Below are positions 1 through 10,640 of a DNA stretch of 64,000 bases, in pieces (the stretch's first letter is position 1; every line of letters starts with the position of its first letter). The stretch covers positions 51,606,027-51,670,026 of the forward strand of contig CM035437.1 of assembly GCA_020310875.1 (NCBI GenBank), written 5' to 3'. The notes beneath the pieces were generated by a model. The model was not told the origin of the DNA. It made no database searches and saw only the letters and a program-made list of their open reading frames with translations. Source of the DNA: Ceratopteris richardii (taxonomy: Eukaryota; Streptophyta; Polypodiopsida; Polypodiales; Pteridaceae). Made by a program: the position numbers and the translations under genes.

Positions 1-50
1 ATTTTCAACATTAATTATATGTTTCTATAAATTTTAGGGTGAGAAATCAA

Positions 51-123
51 ACATGACCGATGCAAGCGATTAGGCCCATCCGATATTTTCTGATGACCCT
101 AATCGCTTGAATTGATCCTGTCT
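51..123. repeat. Intronic hairpin (inverted repeat), copy A
   Basis: A roughly 70-base fold-back with arms built around GCAAGCGATTAGGCCCATC and its imperfect complement, separated by a short AT-rich loop. It lies in the gene 2 intron just upstream of the acceptor at 216-217. Four related hairpins occupy the same intron in copy B at 49783-50363, so this is a conserved component of the repeat. Confidence 0.7.
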
Positions 124-217
124 CAAGGTTTGTTTTTGCTTGTGTTTCTAGTTATTTCTAAGGCTTTAAACGTTTCCTTGGACTTTTTCTGACCTAGGTT
201 TTTGATTTTTTCCACAG

Positions 218-679
218 TTATCTATATTGGATGAAGACAACTACATTGGCAAGGGGAAGTGAACAAGGAAAACCATAGAGGAGAGAGGAAAGACAAAGGT
301 GGATATTCATTCAGTGATCCACTATCTTCTAAAATTGAATCGAGAATTATTTTGTTTTATTCATAAGCACTATAGTGAAGAGCCAGATTTTGCATTATTC
401 TCCTTGAGGACTCTTTCAAGATACATGGGTTTTACTTCAATACCCTTTAATGCATACAAAGTTTTGTTACTTGAAACAACACCTGCATTTAGAATTTTTG
501 TATATGCCCCAAGATTCAATGCTTCAAGGGCAGGCTACTTCCTTTGTTACTCAAGCTATGCAATGGCTATAAGGGTGTCAGATGTTAAAAGTATTGTTGG
601 CTACAGGAGAAAAGAGTACCTCAGATATAGAGGAGATTTGCCAAAGCCAATCTCATTCAAAAGACTCAAGAAGGATTAA
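218..679 (+). pseudogene. Gene 2 of the two-gene repeat, last exon, copy A
   Basis: The exon is preceded by a pyrimidine-rich tract and CCACAG at 212-217, a good 3' splice site that is also conserved in copy B. The frame runs from 218 to the stop at 677-679 with one in-frame TGA at 260-262, where copy B has a glycine codon. The product is about 150 residues, basic at its end (a KRLKKD tail) and with many aromatic residues. Residues such as GYFLCYSSYAM and VGYRRKEYLRYRG are shared with the copy B exon on the minus strand at 49704-49245. I do not recognise a domain. Conservation of the frame between copies argues that it is protein-coding, while the stop makes this copy dead. It converges on gene 1. 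Confidence 0.55.
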
Positions 680-1140
680 ATATATTCCTTTTCAAAGCTT
701 GTTACTCATGCAATGTACATAGATGCACATGTTTATTGCCCAAAGGGATGCAAGACATTGCAAATATGAAGGATGTAATCTTTTTTTGTGTAATTGATCC
801 ATGTCCTAATATTAATCCTTATTGATCCATGATCTGTTTTTCTCTGGTGAAAGTCCTATTTATCTAATGATAATATTTTTCATGAGATCTTTTGTAATTT
901 TCTTCTCAAGAATCAATTAAAAATCTTTTTGAAGGCAGATTTGCCAAATTCAAGCTCATTCAAAGGACTCAAAAAAGATGTACATACATAGACATATTTC
1001 TTTTCAAAGCTTATTACATCATGAAATGTACATACATAGACATCTTTATTTCTCAAAGAAATAAAAGACATTGCAAATATTAAGGCTTCCTTTGGAATGT
1101 AATCTTTTTCATTTTGTGATATTGATCCATGATTTTTTTG
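628..1140 (+). repeat. Diverged tandem duplication of the gene 2 tail
   Basis: The segment around 628-860, starting GATTTGCCAAAGCC and including the end of gene 2 and its 3' flank, is repeated at about 939-1140, starting GATTTGCCAAATTC. Both carry a shared run of TTGCAAATAT, a GGATGTAATC or GGAATGTAATC motif and TTGATCCATGAT. The offset is about 310 bases. No further gene is visible in 680-1180 apart from the two gene tails. Confidence 0.6.
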
Positions 1141-1179
1141 TCTAGTGATAGTTCTTTTCTTTTGATGACAATATTTGGC

Positions 1180-1637
1180 ATGAGCTCCTTTGTAATTGTC
1201 TTCTAAAGAACCAATCAAAAAACTCTTTGGAGGCATTACTTTTTGTATATCCTCCTCCTTTCCTTGTGCACGTAAAGAATCTTGTCCTTGCTTGATAATA
1301 AGATTTTTCCATGCCTTGGGTGTTCCATTTGGCAAGTGTTTCCTTTTCAGCAAAGAATGAACCATGCACAAGAAGAATAAGTTGGAATAACAGAAGATTT
1401 CATCATATGTTTATTTTAGTTAAAGAAAACTAAATTGAGTAAATTATCTTTGAAACTCACCAAGTAGTTTGTTATGTCTTTGGTACTTCATGCCTCTATT
1501 ATGGTTTGTATAAGCTCTGTGGTCACCTTTCTAAAATCTGTCACATAGCTATTTGATGTTACTTGCTACCTCATGATCTTTTAAAAATGATCTAGTTTGA
1601 CCCACACCTCCATTCTCTTTTTTGCTATTTCTGGTTT
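1180..1637 (-). pseudogene. Gene 1 of the two-gene repeat, 3' part, copy A
   Basis: This is the C-terminal part of gene 1, separated from its 5' part (8462-9061) by the Copia insertion. The readable stretch near 1371-1185 contains the residues KAWKN, IIKQ, FLIGSLEDNYKGAHA and HQ. These match the corresponding end of copy B at 48866-49070, which establishes identity and strand. Stops and frameshifts interrupt the frame. An intron may lie around 1395-1500, because the two copies differ most there while both carry a CTACTTGGTGAGTTTC-like donor region. I know of no function for this terminus. Confidence 0.5.
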
Positions 1638-1643
1638 GCTTTT

Positions 1644-2916
1644 TGTTGGAGCAAGTCTATGACAAGCCTAAGTATTGGCTTGAGTCTCACAAAGTCTTAG
1701 AAGAAGCTTTAAAAAGAAGACTATGTAAAGTTCACTTGTGAACTACCTCTTGTAACTTTTGAAGAGTTTACTTAATGTAAAAGTAAGAGAATCTTAAGTG
1801 GTTGAGTCCACTTGATCAAGAATGGAAAGAGGAGCCACAAATTCGTGATTTGTGGTAGGTAGAGAATCAAATCAATCATTGTTTGATTGGAGAGTGATTG
1901 AGGGAAGTTAGCCTCCCAAACTCAACTATAAATAGATGGCAGTTTTAGTCGTGGTTAGAGAGACCTATGTGAAGACCTCCAAGAGCTGAGCTTTATGCCA
2001 TATCGAGGTGTGATTACAAGGCACACATATGTATCAGTAATTCATTGTATTGTACAAGCAATATACTTTCATTTTCATGATTATTTGAGTTCATCTTTCC
2101 ATGTTCTTGTGAGGTGTACTACTCACTGCCATTACTCTCAGTTTTCTCAGTCAGCTTGCAGAGATGTTTTCTCTAAGCTTGGTGCATCATTTTCAGTGAT
2201 TTAACTTGGTAAAGTTAGCTCTATAAGTCTACTATATGCTCATAAATTTTCATGTCATTTGAATGTTGCAATCTTCAGTTATGTTCATTTGAAGTCAACA
2301 GGGTCTGTTCATCTTCACTTCTCTGTCAGGTACCCGACTTTTTCACTCATCTTGTCAGAGTCATTTCTCAGTGGTTACTTATCCAAATTCAGTTATTGAA
2401 AACTTGTTGGATTCAACTTACTGTCTAGTATAACCATACAAATTTTCATAATCATTGGATTTCTAAATTTTGAGTTATGTTGATTTTTTTGCTCACTGGT
2501 CTATTTCTGTAGCAGCCCGTGAAAATCGGGATGATGTCATCACTTGTTAAAACTCATTCTCAGTGTGTGGTTCATTATTTTTGATGCGATTACTCTTGAA
2601 AGTTAGCTCTTTAAGTTTCCTAGACTTCCCCAAGAAGAATTGAGCTAATTGCTGCTGTGCTCAGAGAATTATGTAAAACACTGGACAGGTGTATGAACCA
2701 AGAATAGCAAGTTTTCACCTCTGAGCTAACTCCAACTTATCTGTTTTGATCTATCTTTTTGAGAGTGATCTTCCAAGGTACATAGGGTGTCTAATACATC
2801 CATTGACAAGATAAAAGGGCCCACCATATACTCGTGGAGTTCATTTGGCTGGTGTAGATCAAGGATTTTGCAACACCTCTTCATCTTCAAGCACATACCT
2901 ATCCATCTCTTCACAG
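1644..2916 (+). repeat. 5' LTR of Copia family A
   Basis: The LTR begins TGTTGGAGC and ends in TTCACA(G) directly before the primer-binding site. The matching 3' copy lies at 7183-8455. A TATA box lies near 1927. The canonical terminal CA is at 2914-2915. Whether the next G belongs to the LTR or to the spacer cannot be decided, because both copies carry it. Confidence 0.92.
1927..1935 (+). promoter_or_regulatory. TATA box in the 5' LTR
   Basis: TATAAATAG, identical in the 3' LTR at 7466-7474, is placed about 285 bases into the LTR, as expected for the U3 promoter of a Copia element. Transcription would start some 30 bases downstream. Confidence 0.65.
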
Positions 2917-2928
2917 TGGTATCAGAGC
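2917..2928 (+). promoter_or_regulatory. Primer-binding site (initiator tRNA-Met)
   Basis: TGGTATCAGAGC is complementary to the 3' end of plant initiator tRNA-Met, the usual primer for minus-strand synthesis in Copia elements, and directly abuts the 5' LTR. Confidence 0.9.
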
Positions 2929-2932
2929 AAGG

Positions 2933-3979
2933 TTGGACAACATGGCAGATGGATTTCCTTCATCAATTGACAAATTAGACAGAGGTAACTACTCAGCTTG
3001 GTCATTAAGAATGGAAGCCTATCTCCAAGGTAGAATTTTATATGGTTATGTGGCTGGAGATGAAGTTATGCCAAGTTTCAGGAACAAAAGTCAACCAACA
3101 CAAGAAGAGCAAGAAAGATTGAGCACATGGTGCTCCAAGGATGCACTTGCAAGGTCTTATCTCCTCAACTCTATCTCATATTTTTTGTTGCCTCACATTA
3201 GAAGTTGTAAGGCATCTCAGGAAGTGTGGGATGCACTTGAAGCTTTCTTTTCTTCAAGTACCAAAGCTAGGAAGCATCAACTATGGCTGGAGTTCACAAC
3301 TCTCAAGAAGGCTCCCAAACAAAATGTGACTGATTTTGTCACAAAGCTCAAGGACATAGCGGATCAGTTGGGAAGCATTGGAGAGGTAATAGATGAAGAG
3401 AAAATTGTAAGGCAGGTCATCAATGGCTTGAAGGCAGATGATAAGTGGGAAGCATTCACCACAGCTATGGATTTGTACATGGACATGCATGTACCTGATT
3501 TCAACACACTCATTGGACAACTACTTACTCAAGAGGCAAAGCTTATCAAAAATGGAGAAAGCTCTAAAGGTAATCAATCTTCAGCTTTATACACGGATAA
3601 AAGCAAGTCTAAAGATAACAAAGGAAAGGCAAAGAAAGTGGATGATGAAGCAGGTACATATCAAGCTAACTATGCATGTAGAGGATGACATGGCAGAGGT
3701 AGAGGAAGAGGAGGTAGACAAGGCAGGGGGAGATCCCAAGACTCCAACTCATGTTCTATTTGTGGATTAACTAATCATACAACTGAAAATTGCTTTAGGA
3801 ATTCCAGGAATCAAAGAGGCAGAGGATACAATAGAGGAAGTTATGGCTACTCAAGAGGAAGGTTCAACAACTACCATGGCAACTACAACAACTACAATCA
3901 TTCAAACTATCAAGGAGGCTACAAAGGAAGGAGAGACTACAATAACTACACAGAAGACTCAAACAAAGAGGATTCATTA
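2933..3979 (+). pseudogene. gag: Copia family A gag (capsid and nucleocapsid), one in-frame stop
   Basis: Open from 2933 with candidate starts at 2933 and 2942. The second (MADGF...) resembles usual Copia gag starts. The capsid part shows the family pattern KLDRGNYSAWSLRMEAYL near residues 20-36 and a long helical UBN2-like region. An in-frame TGA lies at 3686-3688. After it the same frame continues with an RG-rich stretch and a CCHC zinc knuckle at 3752-3793 (C-x2-C-x4-H-x4-C), then an asparagine and tyrosine-rich linker into protease. The TGA sits where arginine or glycine codons are repeated, so a CGA-to-TGA change by methylated-C deamination is the simple explanation. Confidence 0.85.
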
Positions 3980-6900
3980 TTGATCATGAACATGGCTATG
4001 CCACAAGGTAAATCTGATGAGCATGTTTTCTACATAGATTCAGGTTGTTCAAATCATGTGGCAGGAAATGTGGCACTCCTATCAGATTTAGAAGATCCAA
4101 GGAATAAGCATGAGGTACAAACAGGAGATGATACAAAACATCCTGTGGAGAAAATAGGCAATGTCAAAGCACCTGATGGAAACATCAACCTACTCAGTAA
4201 GGTACTCTATGTCCCTACCATTACAAAGAATTTGATAAGTGTTGGGCAGATAGTAGAGAAAGGGTTGCAAGTCAGGTTCACAAAAGCAGGAGCATTTGTT
4301 GAAGATCCAAGTCAAGGATTCAGAAGAATTGCAAAAGGTGAAAAGACAGGTAGATTGTTCACATTTGAATTACAGGACACTAGAAACATTGCTCTCTTTA
4401 ATTATGGTAGTCAGACACTCACAGAATTGGAAGTATGGCACAAAAGGTTAGCACATATTGGTGAAAGGTCATTAAAGCAAATCTGCAGGGACCAAAGTGT
4501 ACTTGGACTTCCTAATTTGTCAAAACAACATATGATTTATAAGTGTAGTGCATGTCAATTTGGAAAGTCTCGCAGGTTACCATTCATGAAGAAAGGTTAT
4601 ATGCATGGAGATCTCTTGGAGTTGGTTCATACAAATGTATGGGGACCTAGCAAGGAAGCTTCAATATCTGGATCAAGGTATTATGTTTCCTTTATTGATG
4701 ATTGCAGCAGATGGACTATCCTATTCTTTATGAAACACAAAGATGAAGTTTTTTCATGTTTCAAAAGATATTTGGCTCTTGTGGAGAATCAAACAGGTAA
4801 ATCACTAAAAAGGCTAAGGTCAGATGGAGGGGGAGAATACTTCTCCCATGATTTTGATTCTTTTCTTCAAGAAAGAGGAATCAAAAGAGAGGTAACTACA
4901 AGGTACACTCCTGAGCAAAATGGAGTGGCAGAAAGGAGGAATAGGACAATTGTTGAAGCTGCGAGGTCTATGTTAAATGAAAAGCATTTACCTAATTACT
5001 TATGGGCTGAGGCTGTATCTACAGCCACTTACTTGATTAATAGGTTGCCTTCAAAATCCCTTGATGGGATGACTCCATATGAGGCTTGGAATGGAAGAAG
5101 ACCAAGCTTAGATCATTGTAAAAATTTTTGGATGTATTGCTTTTGCTCATGTTTCTTCACAGGTTAGAGGCAAGATGGATCCAAAGGCAGAAAGGTGTGT
5201 ATTTATTGGATATGACAACAATCAAAAGGGCTACAGGTATACAACCCTACCAACAAAGGATTCTTGGTAAGCAGAGATGTAGTTTTTGATGAGAACAATT
5301 CATGGTATGAAGATTCATGCAGGAAGGTCAATTTACCATATAATCTTGAAGAAGATTTTCCAAAGCTTGGTAGAGAACAACAGAAGATTGAAGAACAAGA
5401 CACCTCAGAGGATGATGAAGAATCTCACATGGAAAAGATCAAAGCATGGAAGTCTAAAGGTAAAGCAAAATTGCAGGAACTTGGACATGAGGCAGAATCA
5501 TCACATCATGGCCTAAGAAGATCTATGAGGGAAAAGAAAAAACCAGAAAGGTATGGGTTTGACACCTCATTAGTAACTAAACATTCTATCTACATAGCAC
5601 AGGACATAAACCAAGAGGAGCCATCATCATTTGAAGAGGCCAAAGCAAAAACAGAATGGAAGCATGCAATGAAGGAAGAGATTGAAGCACTTGAGGAAAA
5701 CAACACTTGGGATTTGGTGCCCAAGACTTCATCCATGAAGGTAATAGGCTCAAGATGGGTCTATAAACTCAAGAAGAATTCTGATGGTTCAATTAACAGG
5801 TATAAGGCAAGGCTTGTAGCAAAAGGCTTTGCACAAACTCAGGGAATTGATTATGAGGAGACCTTCTCTCCTGTGGCAAAGATGCCTACTATTATGGTTT
5901 TGCTTAGTATTGCCTCTTCCAAGAATTGGAAGATACTTCAACTAGATGTAAAGAATGCATTCTTGAATGGTTGGATAACAGAAGAGGTATATATGGCACA
6001 ACCACCTGGTTTTGAGAATCAAGTTTATCCTGATTATGTGTGTAAACTTAACAAAGCATTGTATGGTCTCAAGCAAGCTCCAAGAGCTTGGAATTTTAGG
6101 CTTGTTTCATTCTTGCAGGACAAAGGCTTTCAACCAAGCAACGCAGATCCTTCACTCTTTATTAAAAAGAGTAATTCTGAGGTCATCTACCTATGTGTAT
6201 ATGTAGATGATATTATATTGACAGGAAATGATGCAGATGGTATGAAGAAGATCAAAGATCAGATGAGAGAAGAGTTCAAGATAAGTGATTTGGGTTCACT
6301 TACCTACTTCCTAGGTTCGGAAGTTGTCTACAAAGATCATGGTTTGTTTCTCACTCAAAGAAAGTACATTAAGGACATGTTGGCAAAATTCAAGATGCAA
6401 GATTGTAAGATTGCAGGTACTCCAATGGAGGTCAATCACAAATTGAGCTCACATGAAGGTGAACTCATAGAGGACATCACATCATATCAAAGTCTAGTGG
6501 GTAGTCTCAACTATGCCACATTGACAAGAGTAGATATATGTTACAGTGTGAGTGTGCTAAGTCAATTTATGCACACACCAAGGAAACCACATATGGATGC
6601 TGCCAAAAGGATTCTCAAGTATCTCAAAGGAACCATAAATGAAGGACTTTATTATCCTTATGTATCTGATTTAGGTTTGAAGCTATTTTCTGATGCAGAT
6701 TGGGCTGGCTCCAAGGAAGATAGAAGGAGCACTTCAGGTTATCTTACCTTTGCAGGTTCAAAGCTTATTTCATGGTCATCCAAGAAGCAACCCACAGTTG
6801 CTCTCTCTTCTACTGAAGCTGAATATAGAGGTCTTGCCATAGCTACACAAGAAGCTATGTGGATGAAGACATTATTCAAAGATCTTGGATTGGAGTTTGG

Positions 6901-7150
6901 AACTCCAACTATTTTTTGTGACAATATGAGTTCTATTCACTTGGCTGCTAATCCTATTTTTCATGCAAGGAATAAACATATTGAAGTTCATTATCACTAT
7001 GTACGAGAGAAGGTTCTAAGCAAAGAGATTCAAATATCATATGTGTCCACTCATCAACAATGTGTAGATATTCTAACCAAAGCATTGGATGGTACAAAGC
7101 TTTGCAAATTCAAGGCTATGATTGGTTTGCAGGTAATCTTGGAAGATTGA
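3980..7150 (+). pseudogene. pol: Copia family A pol: protease, integrase, reverse transcriptase, RNase H
   Basis: Same frame as gag. The aspartic protease motif DSG is at 4037-4045. GAG-pre-integrase and the zinc-binding HHCC region span about 4430-4580. The integrase core has a defect: the first catalytic aspartate (expected in LVHTDVWGP) is asparagine at 4634-4636, while the later SDGGGEY and TPEQNGVAERRN motifs are intact. A one-base insertion in the A/T run near 5118-5128 and a one-base loss near 5238 put about 38 codons out of frame before the frame is recovered. Reverse transcriptase covers about 5700-6450, with YVDD at 6200-6211. RNase H follows (SDADWAG near 6690 to the stop at 7148-7150). 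Length and order match intact Copia pol. Confidence 0.9.
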
Positions 7151-7170
7151 AGACCTCAAGCATACTTGGC

Positions 7171-7182
7171 TTGAGGGGGAGC
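7171..7182 (+). promoter_or_regulatory. Polypurine tract
   Basis: TTGAGGGGGAGC lies directly before the 3' LTR and just after the pol stop, the expected plus-strand priming site. Confidence 0.85.
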
Positions 7183-8455
7183 AGTTGGAGCAAGTCTATG
7201 ACAAGCCTAAGTATTGGCTTGAGTCTCACAAAGTCTTAGAAGAAGCTTTAAAAAGAAGACTATGTAAAGTTCACTTGTGAACTACCTCTTGTAACTTTTG
7301 AAGAGTTTACTTAATGTAAAAGTAAGAGAATCTTAAGTGGTTTAGTCCACTTGATCAAGAATGGAAAGAGGAGCCACGAATTCGTGATTTGTGGTAGGTA
7401 GAGAATCAAATCAATCATTGATTGATTGGAGAGTGATTCAGGGAAGTTAGCCTCCCAAACTCAACTATAAATAGATGGCAGTTTTAGTCATGGTTAGAGA
7501 GACCTATGTGAAGACCTCCAAGAGCTGAGCTTTATGCCATATCAAGGTGTGATTACAAGGCACACATATGTATCAGTAAGTCATTGTATTGTACAAACAA
7601 TATACTTTCATTTTCATGATTATTTGAGTTCATCTTTCCATGTTCTTGTGAAGTGTACTACTCACTGCCATTACTCTCAGTTTTCTCAGTCAGCTTGCAG
7701 AGATGTTTTCTCTGAGCTTGGTGCATCATTTTTAGTGATTTAACTTGGTAAAGTTAGCTCTATAAGTCTACTATATGCTCACAAATTTTCATGTCATTTG
7801 GATGTTTCAATCTTCAGTTATGTTCATTTGAAGTCAACAGGGTCTGTTCATCTTCACTTCTCTGTTAGGTACCCGACTTTTTCACTCATCTTGTCAGAGA
7901 CATTTCTCAGTGGTTACTTATCCAAATTCAGTTATTTAAAACTTGTTGGATTCAGCTTACTGTCTAGTATAACCATACAAATTTTCATAATCATTGGATT
8001 TCTAAATTTTGAGTTATGGTGATTTTTATGCTCACTGGTCTATTTCTGTAGCAGCCCGTGAAAATCGGGATGATGTCATCACTTGTTAAAACTCATTCTC
8101 AGTGTGTGGTTCATTATTTTTTATGAGATTACTCTTGAAAGTTAGCTCTTTAAGTTTCCTAGAATTCCCCAAGAGGAATTGAGCTAATTGCTGCTGTGCT
8201 CAGAGAATTATGTAAAACACTGGATAAGTGTATGAACCAAGAATAGCAAGTTTTCACCTCTGAGCTAACTCCAACTTATCTGTTTTGATGTATCTTTTTG
8301 AGAGTGATCTTCCAAGGTACATAGGGTGTCTAATACATCCATTGGCAAGATAAAAGGGCCCACCATATACTCCTGGAGTTCATTTGGCTGGTGTAGATCA
8401 AGGATTTTGCAACACCTCTTCATCTTCAAACACATACCTATCCATCTCTTCACAG
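7183..8455 (+). repeat. 3' LTR of Copia family A
   Basis: Colinear with 1644-2916. The first base is A where the 5' copy has T, so the canonical TG start is mutated in this copy. The TATA box is at 7466-7474. It is followed by GCTTTTT, the target-site copy. Confidence 0.92.
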
Positions 8456-8461
8456 CTTTTT

Positions 8462-9061
8462 ACATTAGTCGTGAACTCACAAATTCTTTTCCAGCAATTC
8501 CACATGGCATTTAGTTGTTTGTCATCATGGTTGTTGAAGAATATCCTTGCTTTTACACCTCCCATTGAGACATCCTATAGTACATTACCTATATTTTGTG
8601 AAAGCTTTGGATCTTTTCTTAGATGAACATCACCACCATGAAATCCCATTTTTGAAAGTAGAGATTCACCTTTTTTAATGCAAATCCCTTTGATGTAGTG
8701 TGTTTTGTAAATAGTTTATGTATTGTACATAATTCCTTGAAATCTCCTAGAGCCTTGAACAATAGCCTCGTTAACCATCCTCACCATCTCCTACAAATCT
8801 AATTAGATCATGAAGATTGTGAAAAGGGAAATACCTTCCAGTTTGTGGATCAATTGGATGAAGAGATCCATCTACCCATATGTTGATATGTTTTTTGCCT
8901 TCTTTCTGCAATCCATCCACTTCAGAAGGCTGAAGAGCCCTTTGGAATACCTTTCTTGTCATTGGATACTCAAGACTAACTGCAATGTTGATATGGAACT
9001 TATCACAATGATTTTGGCTGGTTGAAAACTTAGTGAGAGTGTTTGGCTTGAGGTTCTCCAT
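8462..9061 (-). pseudogene. Gene 1 of the two-gene repeat, 5' part, copy A
   Basis: Starts at ATG 9061. The first 96 residues align closely with copy B (start 46670): both share NPNTLT, CDKFHINIA, TRKVFQRA, PIDPQT and FHNLHDLIRFVGDG. A stop follows at about residue 97. Near 8680 the sequence jumps over about 1.3 kb present in copy B (47055-48375), which removes the central GDLK and PC-containing region. The remaining 8675-8462 matches the copy B C-terminal section and keeps a GGTGG at the point where copy B has lost one base. The Copia element then interrupts it. This copy is therefore non-functional on several counts. Confidence 0.65.
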
Positions 9062-9168
9062 GGTCTGCTACAAAGAGTGACGTGAAAGTCTCTAAAATGA
9101 CATGAAAGAGAGAAACAGGCCTGCTATGGAAAGTAGAGTAAAAAAGTGCAAAACATCATAAGCACACA

Positions 9169-9177
9169 TTATATAGG
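9169..9177 (-). promoter_or_regulatory. TATA box of gene 1, copy A
   Basis: CTATATAAT on the minus strand, about 110 bases upstream of the ATG at 9061. The same box in copy B (46576-46584) stands about 90 bases upstream of its ATG. Conservation of the box and its flanks (ATAATGTGTG) supports a real promoter. Confidence 0.5.
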
Positions 9178-9425
9178 TCCATGAACAAGAGGAAACTTCA
9201 AATTTTCATGAATGCCCGATGAGCACAAACTTTGAGGCCTAAGATATCACACATGCTTTTCATGATTATCACATGAGTTTCTCTCTCTTAAAAATTTGCA
9301 TAAGATACGTTTTAAATGCACTTACACGGAGTTTTTTAAAATGATTTGACAACTTTAATCCAGATTAAGCACAACTAATTGAAATCCTTACACGGCCCTT
9401 TCTTGGCCATTTTTTGACCTTGAGA

Positions 9426-10189
9426 GGCATGAGATCAAGTGGATGATTTAGTTCTAGATGGGTTTGGGGTCACATTTTATGGAAATTTGTCCTACATTTT
9501 AGAGGATTATATGGTTTATTATCTCTATCATCTATGGTTGATCCTTTAGAGCTTGGCATTCTGGACTTTCCTTTCATCTTATTGCTCCATAGAGGATACA
9601 TCATATGGACTCAGGTCATTATGGGAGTGATATTTTGGAAGTTTTATGTACATAGGAGATAGTAGGCACCACATAGATGACTTCCCACATTTGACATGGT
9701 TTCTTATGAATCCCTTAATGGGAAGGATGTGTGGAAGCAACACACAAAGATGACCATGTACTAGTAGTACATGGGGTTCAAGGGAGTCTGAGAACTTTCT
9801 TCTACCCTTATGAACATTTCATCTACATTTTTGAGGATGAAAATAATTTAAGTGCACATCATGGATATTGTCTTGCAACACCTCTTGAGATGCGGTGGCA
9901 TGGACTACCACATGGAACTTAGAGGTCTCATTTGACCTTTGGGGAGGTAGAATAGAGGAGGAGTCATTCATGAATCTCTCACAAATGAGCACATCAAGTG
10001 TGATTGGGTGGAAAAACAAAGGAACTTTCTTTTTGCATAGGGCAGTACTTTGTATGTTCACGATCTTGTTGTTGAAGTTGGTAGCGACATTGTAATCTAA
10101 TAATTTCATTTTGTGTCATAAAAGACTTCATTGACTAGCATGGAAGGCTTCATTTCCCGACTACAAAGTAAGTGAATAAGGTATTATTA
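9426..10189. other. No recognisable gene
   Basis: Only short frames without family resemblance are present. The segment lies between the outer end of copy A and a Copia fragment. No long direct or inverted repeat was noticed. Confidence 0.5.
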
Positions 10190-10640
10190 ATTAGTGAGTG
10201 GCATGGCAAAATGCAAGTTTTACAAGGCCATAAAGGACTTTATAAACCTTCTCAAGAATAATGTGCTCATTAGCTAAGTAGTCTCTAATGAAGTGATGTG
10301 TCACCCCAATGTGCTTGGTCTATGCATGATAAACTAGATTCTTAGCCAAAGCAATGACACTCTGACTGTCACTGAGAAAACAAGGTACATGCTGAGGTAG
10401 ACCCATATCACAAGCAAGAAGAGAAATCCACAGTGCTTCTTTACATGGCTCACTTGTTGCAACATAATCTACTTTTGTAGTGGAAATAGTTGTACATTCT
10501 TGAAGGCGAGATCTCCAAGAGAGAGCACCTCTAGCAAACTAAAAAATAACCTTGATGTAGAATTCCAATTGTTTACACAACCAACATAATCATAGTTTGT
10601 ATAACTAGCAATGGATGACTTTCCTCTAGGTATTTGGTAG
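10190..10640 (-). pseudogene. Copia RNase H fragment, minus strand
   Basis: Read on the minus strand from 10640, the motif YTNYDYVGCVNNWNSTS corresponds to the RNase H region YxDxDWAGCxDxRKSTS. After a frameshift near 10490, the stretch TTKVDYVATSEPCKEALW, a DSQSVIALAKN motif and TKHIGVTHHFIRD continue the domain to about 10195. One in-frame stop separates the last two. The rest of pol is absent. It abuts an oppositely oriented RNase H fragment at about 10641. Confidence 0.75.

Larger units (their letters stand above)
1644..8455 (+). mobile_element. Nearly complete Ty1/Copia LTR retrotransposon (family A)
   Basis: Two LTRs of about 1.27 kb, colinear with a constant offset of 5539 bases and no indels, flank a primer-binding site, one gag-pol frame and a polypurine tract. 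The flanking bases GCTTTTT occur both at 1638-1644 and at 8455-8461, giving a target duplication of 5-7 bases whose exact ends are blurred by the T run. I counted about 30 mismatches between the LTRs (about 2.4 percent), so the insertion is not recent. It sits inside gene 1 of copy A, and the uninterrupted site is preserved in copy B at 48590-48596. The element order (protease, integrase, reverse transcriptase, RNase H) is that of Copia, not Gypsy. Confidence 0.95.
1..9425 (-). mobile_element. Unclassified two-gene repeat, copy A (split by a Copia insertion)
   Basis: This stretch, minus the Copia element at 1644-8455, aligns in inverted orientation with 46332-50700. Gene 1 lies on the minus strand (start 9061) and gene 2 on the plus strand (218-679), so the genes converge. 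The outer end of gene 1 is near 9425, where similarity to copy B stops. The other end is cut off by the window start, inside an intron of gene 2. Compared with copy B, about 1.3 kb of gene 1 is missing, with the junction near 8680. Two diverged copies sharing non-coding flanks, a TATA box and an intron show this is a dispersed repeat and not a single host gene. A DNA transposon is the most likely class, but its right terminus is not seen. Confidence 0.65.

Noticed and set aside
3686-3688. Programmed stop-codon read-through between gag and pol
   Set aside because: Copia elements usually encode one continuous polyprotein. The TGA lies in an Arg/Gly-rich run where CGA decay is likely, and there is no other sign of a read-through signal.
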